Positions 59,482-64,000 of a stretch of DNA of 64,000 bases are shown here, piece by piece. The position numbers and the translations under genes were made by a program. The notes below the pieces were generated by a model, which was not told the origin of the DNA, ran no database searches, and worked only from the letters and a program-made list of their open reading frames with translations. Origin of the DNA: Verrucomicrobiota bacterium (GTDB taxonomy: Bacteria; Verrucomicrobiota; Verrucomicrobiia; Verrucomicrobiales; Akkermansiaceae); contig JAURPJ010000126.1 in the NCBI GenBank assembly GCA_030835305.1, positions 37,363 through 101,362 of the forward strand. The letters are read 5' to 3'. Position 1 is the first letter of the stretch, and each line of letters starts with the position of its first letter.

Positions 59482-61533
59482 ATGAAACATTCAACAGCGC
59501 TCAGGGCTTTCCTTTTCCTCTTGAGCTCTGCAAGCCTTTCATCCGCCCTGGATTATGTGTGGACAGGGAAAGGAGACGCCATGAAGTTGTCCGCTCTCAC
59601 GGAACCGGTCAAAGTGCGTCTGGCAAAGAACATTAAATTAACCTTGGTGACCTTTGATCCGGGAGCCTTGAATACGATTGAAATCCAGGGAGAGCCTCTT
59701 GAGCTTGCGGATGGTGCCTTGGTTGAGTTTCTGAAACTTCCGGGCGACGTGGGAATGGGCAAGACGGCCTCGGCAACGATTTCCAGCAACCTAAAGTTGT
59801 CGGGCCGGGTCGCCATTATGAATCAAAACCGTCATTACCTTGGCGGAGAAAAGCTGTTGATCACCGGAGCAATCCAGGGCGACGGGAAGCTTTTAATCGG
59901 TGGAGTTAAAGGTGGCATTGTACAGCTCACCGGTGATAACTCGGGATATCTCGGCCACGTTATCATCGAGGGTGGCAGCCTGATGTTGGGACATTCCTCC
60001 GCCCTGGGCTCAGGGCAGGAAGCCGTCACCTTGAAAGGAGGAAGCCTTGTTATGGGGGCCCGCATTTCAACCACCCATGACCTTAAGGTCATGGCAAAGG
60101 CCGAATGGGACGCCCATGGCCCGAACGGAACGCACGATGGCAGAATTACGATTTACAAAGGCGCCGTTTTAACCGTCAAAAACGGAGGCGGAAACACCAC
60201 AACCTGGCGGGGTGAAGTTTCGGGGCCCGGAAATCTCGTCTTCACCGCCCATGGTACGACTTTTGCCGGAGATCGCCCCAACACCCTTCAAGGTGCTGTG
60301 ACGATCGGAGGATCATCACGGGGAGCTACCATCATGGCCAGAACAGCCGGAACTGATGTCGTCCCCCGATCCCTGGTGATGACGTCCAACGGAACTCTCC
60401 GGTGGGCTTCAGATGAACAAATCGCTGACAGCGCTTCGGTGACTTTCCAGGGAGAAGTTCCCACTCTGGAATTGGCCGGACACAAGGAGCGTGCCGGAAT
60501 CCTCGACCTCCAGGGAGATGCGCGCATTGATCTCGGCCAAAACGGCGAGCTGAGTTTTTTCGATAGCTCCGGAATCAGTTGGCATCCGGAGAAAGTGGTC
60601 ATGATCCAGGGCCAGGGAACAATCCGTTTTGGAGAAGGTGAATCGTCGCTCACGAAGGAACAATTGCAGCAGATTGGGTTTTTCAATCCAGCTGGACAAC
60701 CGGCCGGGATGTATACCGCAAGGCTTTCCAATGATGGGGAATTATTACCTACCAACACTCCGGTCGTTCCGAAGAACCTGCCGGTCGATCTCTCATCGGA
60801 AGCCAATGCACGTCGGCGATCCTGGTATGAACTAGAGGGTCTTCGGGACCTCACCGGGGAGAAAACACCACTCACAAAACCCGGCACGGTGATTTCGTTT
60901 TATGGCGACTCCATCACCTGGGGTGGCGGATATCTCAACCTTATCAACAAGGCTATCTCGGAGAGCCCCCGAACCAAGGACCTTGGCATAAAATTAATCA
61001 ATCATGGCGTCAACGGAGGTGGCGTCCTCACCCTTCGTGATGGCGACAAGGGCACGGCCCACTATGGAAACACAAGACCCCGGCCTTTTGCCGAAACGAT
61101 GGCCGAAGACAAACCCGATGTCGTGGTCGTCTCCATCGGGGTGAACGATGTCTGGTGGCGCAAAACTACGCCCGGGCAGTTTGAAAAAGCGCTCACCGAT
61201 CTCGTGGTCCGGGCAAAAAATGCCGGAGCACGACCAGTGCTCGCCACTCTGGCGATCATGAAAGAAAAGATCGGCGAGAGAAACGCCAAGTGCGATGACT
61301 ATGCTGAGATCGCACGAAAAGTGGCAAAGGAAACCGGCGCGACTCTGGTGGATTTACGCGCCGCATTCATGGCCTGCATGGAGAGCGAAAGCATCGTTGT
61401 CCGTCCCGGAGGAGCATGGACAAGCGATGGCAAACTCCTCACTCACGACGGCGTGCATCCCAATGCACGAGGCAATCAACTGCTAGCTGACCTTATTGCA
61501 CAGGGAATTTCCCGGTCGCTCAAAGATCGTTAG
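59482..61533 (+). CDS. Secreted autotransporter-like beta-strand protein with C-terminal SGNH hydrolase
   Basis: 683 residues from the ATG at 59482, which opens a signal peptide (ALRAFLFLLSSASLSSA). The first ~420 residues are a beta-solenoid of the autotransporter-associated repeat type (LDYVWTGKGDAMKLSALTEP, GDGKLLIGGVKGGIVQLTGD, VTLKGGSLVMGARI, SGPGNLVFTAHGTTFAG). From ~470 an SGNH hydrolase follows: ISFYGDSITWGGGYLNLI (block I), HGVNGGGVLTL (block II), VSIGVNDVWWRKT (block III) and LTHDGVHPNARGNQ (block V). An esterase displayed on a passenger-type stalk is a reasonable reading; no translocator barrel is present. Substrate unknown. Confidence 0.88.
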   Translation: MKHSTALRAFLFLLSSASLSSALDYVWTGKGDAMKLSALTEPVKVRLAKNIKLTLVTFDPGALNTIEIQGEPLELADGALVEFLKLPGDVGMGKTASATISSNLKLSGRVAIMNQNRHYLGGEKLLITGAIQGDGKLLIGGVKGGIVQLTGDNSGYLGHVIIEGGSLMLGHSSALGSGQEAVTLKGGSLVMGARISTTHDLKVMAKAEWDAHGPNGTHDGRITIYKGAVLTVKNGGGNTTTWRGEVSGPGNLVFTAHGTTFAGDRPNTLQGAVTIGGSSRGATIMARTAGTDVVPRSLVMTSNGTLRWASDEQIADSASVTFQGEVPTLELAGHKERAGILDLQGDARIDLGQNGELSFFDSSGISWHPEKVVMIQGQGTIRFGEGESSLTKEQLQQIGFFNPAGQPAGMYTARLSNDGELLPTNTPVVPKNLPVDLSSEANARRRSWYELEGLRDLTGEKTPLTKPGTVISFYGDSITWGGGYLNLINKAISESPRTKDLGIKLINHGVNGGGVLTLRDGDKGTAHYGNTRPRPFAETMAEDKPDVVVVSIGVNDVWWRKTTPGQFEKALTDLVVRAKNAGARPVLATLAIMKEKIGERNAKCDDYAEIARKVAKETGATLVDLRAAFMACMESESIVVRPGGAWTSDGKLLTHDGVHPNARGNQLLADLIAQGISRSLKDR

Positions 61534-61676
61534 CAGCCATCCGAAGCTCTGCGATAACCTCGAGGTTTGGATTGGCCATCGTCGAGAGATCAGCCTGTGG
61601 GATCTGGAGGGGTTCATGCGCACCACCAACCCACCATAATGATTGCAAGCCGAGGCAGGGAGAGTTATGCGGCCGC

Positions 61677-62453
61677 ATGCTCAATCAGATCTCTCTCGAT
61701 TTCCTCAAAGAAACCGCACGACTCGCTGGCGCCGAAATCCTCGATGTCTATGGCGCCGAATTCTCGGTGGATGTCAAAGAGGACAACTCACCTCTAACCC
61801 AGGCCGACCAGCGTGCAAACGATGTCATCGTCACCAGACTGGAAGCGGAGTATCCTGACATCCCCATTATCTCGGAAGAGACCGAAGCAACTGAATACGA
61901 AGATCGCAAGAATTGGGAATGGTTTTGGTTGGTCGATCCGCTCGATGGCACCAAGGAGTTTGTGAAGCGGAACGGCGAATTCACCGTCAATATCGCTCTC
62001 GTTCATCGCGACACCCCGGCAACCGGTGTGGTATTCCAGCCGGTCGCGGACCGCATGTATTGGGCATCTCGCGGAGCCGGCGCCTGGCGTTCGCTCGCGG
62101 GCGGCGAAGCGGAAAAACTCAGCGGCGGCCCTCACTACTCCGAAAAGGATTATATCACCGTCGTAGCCAGCCGGTCGCACCTGACGGACGCGGTGCAAGC
62201 TTTCGTCGATGATTTGAAAGCCAAGGGAAAGGCAGTTCAATTCCTCTCCGCGGGTAGCTCCTTAAAACTATGTCTGGTCGCGGAAGGAGAAGCCGATGTC
62301 TACCCAAGGCTCGGACCCACCATGGAGTGGGACACCGGCGCCGCCCACGCCATCGCTTTGGAAGCCGGCCGCAAAGTCCTCAACCACAAAACCGGCCAGC
62401 CTCTGCTCTATAACAAAGAGAATCTGCTCAATCCGTTTTTCATTGTCGAGTAG
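61677..62453 (+). CDS. cysQ: 3-prime(2-prime),5-prime-bisphosphate nucleotidase CysQ
   Basis: 258 residues from the ATG at 61677; a longer frame from 61572 is not protein-like. It belongs to the inositol monophosphatase fold: LTQADQRANDVIVTRL, IISEETEATEYEDRKN (metal Glu), WFWLVDPLDGTKEFVKRNGE (DPLDGT metal motif), TVNIALVHRDTPATGVVFQP and the C-terminal WDTGAAHAIALEAG. It removes the 3-prime phosphate from PAP formed in sulfate assimilation or sulfotransfer. In a genome with many sulfatases it fits general sulfur turnover. It stands between the SGNH protein and the sulfatase/asparaginase chimera. Confidence 0.95.
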   Translation: MLNQISLDFLKETARLAGAEILDVYGAEFSVDVKEDNSPLTQADQRANDVIVTRLEAEYPDIPIISEETEATEYEDRKNWEWFWLVDPLDGTKEFVKRNGEFTVNIALVHRDTPATGVVFQPVADRMYWASRGAGAWRSLAGGEAEKLSGGPHYSEKDYITVVASRSHLTDAVQAFVDDLKAKGKAVQFLSAGSSLKLCLVAEGEADVYPRLGPTMEWDTGAAHAIALEAGRKVLNHKTGQPLLYNKENLLNPFFIVE

Positions 62454-62515
62454 GCATCCCGAAACCGGATTGAAGATCGACAGCAAAAGTTTCCACAAGC
62501 CATAGTCCGGCTTGC

Positions 62516-63004
62516 ATGAAAACCCTGATTCCCTCTCTTCTCGTTCTCAGCAGCCTCCACACCGCGACTGGTCGGGAGAAGCCAAACATCCTTTTCATTT
62601 ACAGCGACGACCAGTCGGCGCGGACCGTCAGCTGCTACCAGGAAGCCTATCCCTGGGTTAAAACTCCTTAGATTAACGCCCTCGCCTCACAGGGGGTCCG
62701 CTTTGCCAACGCCTACATCGGATTGTGGAGCATGGCCTCGCGCGCAAGTATGCTAACCAGACACCATCAACACGGAATCGAAGCAATGCGCATGGAGGGT
62801 CAATATCCCGGCAAAATCATCGTCCTTACCGGCGCGATGGCTCCGGCCCGTTTCCGCATCACCGATGCCATCTTCAACGTCGGAGCCGCGGTGGTAGCCC
62901 TCCAAAGTCTGACCGAAGGAGTCTATCTTGCCATGAATGGGCGGATCTTCGAAGCGGGAACAGTTCGAAAAAACCGCGATGCCGGCCGATTTGAAAAGCT
63001 TTGA
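62516..63004 (+). pseudogene. In-frame chimera: dead sulfatase N-terminus fused to L-asparaginase C-terminus
   Basis: From the ATG at 62516: signal peptide MKTLIPSLLVLSSLHTATG, KPNILFIYSDDQSARTVSCY, QEAYPWVKTP, then TAG (about 62669-62671), INALASQGVRFANAYIGLWS, MASRASMLTRHHQHGIEAMR, MEGQYPG. The formylglycine Cys is Ser (WSMASR where the family has WCMPSR) and the stop replaces the Asn of TPNI. At about 62811 the frame passes directly into KIIVLTGAMAPARFRITDAI, FNVGAAVVALQSLTEGVYLA, MNGRIFEAGTVRKNRDAGRF, which is the C-terminal part of an L-asparaginase. All in one frame, ending at TGA 63002-63004. An ATG- or TTG-type internal start could express only the second part. Confidence 0.7.
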
Positions 63005-63058
63005 TCCTCAAGTCGCCTCTTGACCCGCCGCCTGCTCTCCCCTACTCCCATCCTCATC

Positions 63059-63622
63059 ATGGCAATCGTCGCAACAAACCTCAAACGCGGGCAGTGCATT
63101 CAATACGAAGGAGAACGCGGAGTCGTTCTCGGACTCGAGCACCGTACACCAGGAAAAGGAAACGCCCTCATTGCGGCGACCATCCGTTCCTTCAAAACCG
63201 GAAAGACCAAAACGATCCGCTTCGCTTCCAGTGAAAAGGTCGACATCGTCGAGACGGACCGCCAAAAGCTCGAGTTCTCTTATTCCGAGCCCGGAACCTA
63301 CCATTTCATGGACCCCACCACTTATGACACCATCGGGATTGATGAGGACTTTGTGGGCGATGCCAAAAACTTCATCAAAGAAGGTGGGGTCGTCGAGATC
63401 CTCTTCATCGAGGGTAATCCGGTCTCCATTGACCTTCCGGATTCCGTTGAACTTGAGATCACCGAGTCTTCCGAGGGCATCAAGGGCGACACTGCAAACA
63501 ACCCGACCAAGCCTGCCGTCCTTGAAACCGGCCTGACTGTTCAGGTTCCTCTTTTCGTCAAGCAAGGTGATAAGATCAAGGTCAGCACTAAGGACAACAG
63601 CTACCTTGGCCGCGCCAATTAG
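63059..63622 (+). CDS. efp: Elongation factor P
   Basis: 187 residues from the ATG at 63059 (MAIVATNLKRGQCIQYEGE); the frame reaches 63020 but that extra part is not conserved. It has the KOW-like N-terminal domain with the tip EHRTPGKGNA, where the Lys of PGKG is the position modified in many bacteria, then TIRSFKTGKTKTIRFASSEK, two OB domains (GTYHFMDPTTYDTIGIDEDF, VVEILFIEGNPVSIDLPDSV) and the C-terminal EITESSEGIKGDTANNPTKP with GLTVQVPLFVKQGDKIKVST. EF-P relieves ribosome stalling at polyproline. No epmA, epmB or earP is adjacent. A strong terminator follows. Confidence 0.97.
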   Translation: MAIVATNLKRGQCIQYEGERGVVLGLEHRTPGKGNALIAATIRSFKTGKTKTIRFASSEKVDIVETDRQKLEFSYSEPGTYHFMDPTTYDTIGIDEDFVGDAKNFIKEGGVVEILFIEGNPVSIDLPDSVELEITESSEGIKGDTANNPTKPAVLETGLTVQVPLFVKQGDKIKVSTKDNSYLGRAN

Positions 63623-63640
63623 AGGCTCAAAAATTTACAC

Positions 63641-63676
63641 AGCCCCGTCGCAAAAGCCTGCGACGGGGCTTTTTTG
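63641..63676 (+). terminator. Rho-independent terminator of efp
   Basis: AGCCCCGTCGCA, loop AAAGCC, TGCGACGGGGCT and TTTTTT. Twelve perfectly paired bases followed by a T run directly after the efp stop. Confidence 0.95.
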
Positions 63677-63703
63677 TTTTGAATCCCGACACGCTCCGTT
63701 AAG

Positions 63704-63862
63704 ATGTCGGAGATGAAAAACTTTCTCCTCCTTTTTTTTGCCCTCGCCATCGTCGTGGTCTTTGGAGGAACCGCCTTCTTTTTCTGGGAAAACTCCAAGG
63801 GAGCGCGCTTTGAGAGACTGGACAAGCCGTCTCAGGAGAGCCCTTCGGTCAGAGAAAATTAG
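63704..63862 (+). CDS. Small single-helix membrane protein, 52 residues
   Basis: MSEMKNFLLLFFALAIVVVF, GGTAFFFWEN, then a polar tail SKGARFERLDKPSQESPSVR. A second ATG at 63713 is possible. One membrane helix with the tail outside or inside. No family recognised and no ribosome site is clear. It lies after the efp terminator and before the IS element. Confidence 0.5.
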   Translation: MSEMKNFLLLFFALAIVVVFGGTAFFFWENSKGARFERLDKPSQESPSVREN

Positions 63863-63916
63863 AAGCCATCTCATAAATAGGCTGGTACTATTCACAAGGT
63901 TACTCACAGTGGGTGG
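63863..63916 (+). mobile_element. Possible left end of an IS element
   Basis: The ~54 bases before the transposase ATG (AGAAGCCATCTCATAAATAG at about 63861-63880) are where the left terminal inverted repeat would be expected. The partner end lies outside the window, so this cannot be verified. Confidence 0.35.
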
Positions 63917-64000
63917 ATGGACCTCACTGATGAACAATGGAATGCCGTCTCAAAACACCTTCCCGATGACCCTGTTCGAGAAGATCGGAGGGGACGGCCT
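63917..64000 (+). CDS. IS5-family-like transposase, N-terminal 28 residues (cut by window edge)
   Basis: The ATG at 63917 opens MDLTDEQWNAVSKHLPDDPV and REDRRGRP, the typical start (DUF4096-type) of IS5/IS4-related transposases (LTDEQWxxLxxLLP...GRP). It runs off the end of the window, so completeness, target duplication and right end are not visible. The nearness to a block of rearranged pseudogenes (58.9-63 kb) is worth noting. Confidence 0.75.
   Translation, partial: MDLTDEQWNAVSKHLPDDPVREDRRGRP

Noticed and set aside
62669..62671. Recoding of the TAG in the chimera, or selenocysteine at stops in remnants, given selB
   Set aside because: The stops found are TAG and TAA at former Asn, Trp, Gln or Tyr positions, not UGA at Cys sites, so selenocysteine does not explain them.

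Overview
The window looks like a chromosomal piece of a free-living, probably marine member of the Verrucomicrobiota (Verrucomicrobiales-like). This is inferred from gene content: repeated DUF1592/DUF1552 'planctomycete cytochrome C' modules, many secreted formylglycine-type sulfatases, a PEP-CTERM protein, a giant lamin-tail/CotH protein, SGNH and sialate O-acetylesterases, ThuA and DUF1080 proteins. No rRNA, tRNA or CRISPR array was seen.

Layout. 1-0.8 kb: end of a DUF4407 membrane protein. 0.8-13.6 kb, almost all minus strand: DUF1592 + DUF1552 + ThuA, then a sulfatase/esterase block (one frameshifted sulfatase, three intact ones, one SGNH hydrolase), probably for sulfated polysaccharide use. 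14-17 kb: ileS followed by a tiny carrier-protein-like ORF and a small membrane ORF. 17.2-22.9 kb: secreted proteins, including a 1727-residue CotH/lamin-tail/beta-helix protein. 22.9-27.2 kb: a small lipoprotein, a PQQ-propeller protein, a VanX-like dipeptidase, an endonuclease/phosphatase-family protein. 27.2-33.9 kb: moeA, an alpha/beta hydrolase, selB with an IF-1-like gene directly upstream, DUF1080 and trypsin-like proteins. 34-38.7 kb: an SGNH-TPR protein converging on a carbamoyltransferase/SxtJ/DUF5989 membrane cluster. 38.9-42.2 kb: two secreted proteins carrying three copies of one unrecognised domain. 42.3-47.6 kb: cysteine desulfurase, a sulfatase, a sialate O-acetylesterase. 47.9-50.2 kb: a decay zone. 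50.2-58.8 kb: ankyrin + DUF1552 + DUF1592 operon, a sulfatase and a third DUF1592 gene. 58.9-64 kb: a rearranged serine hydrolase, an SGNH protein, cysQ, a sulfatase/asparaginase chimera, efp and the start of an IS transposase.

The outstanding property is the number of gene remnants between intact operons: a sulfatase with most of its middle deleted, a DUF1552 tail behind a foreign signal peptide, a YqaA gene with an amber codon, a frameshifted class I glutamine amidotransferase tail, a LOG-family gene with a nonsense codon and a frameshift, a cytosine deaminase with an early stop, a YchJ tail, a serine hydrolase that appears internally inverted, and an in-frame fusion of a dead sulfatase N-terminus to an L-asparaginase C-terminus. 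These were found by reading the short intergenic segments in all frames, and most are too broken for ordinary gene calling. The best candidates for new biology are the three-copy secreted domain, the selB/IF-1-like pair and the chimera/inversion remnants.
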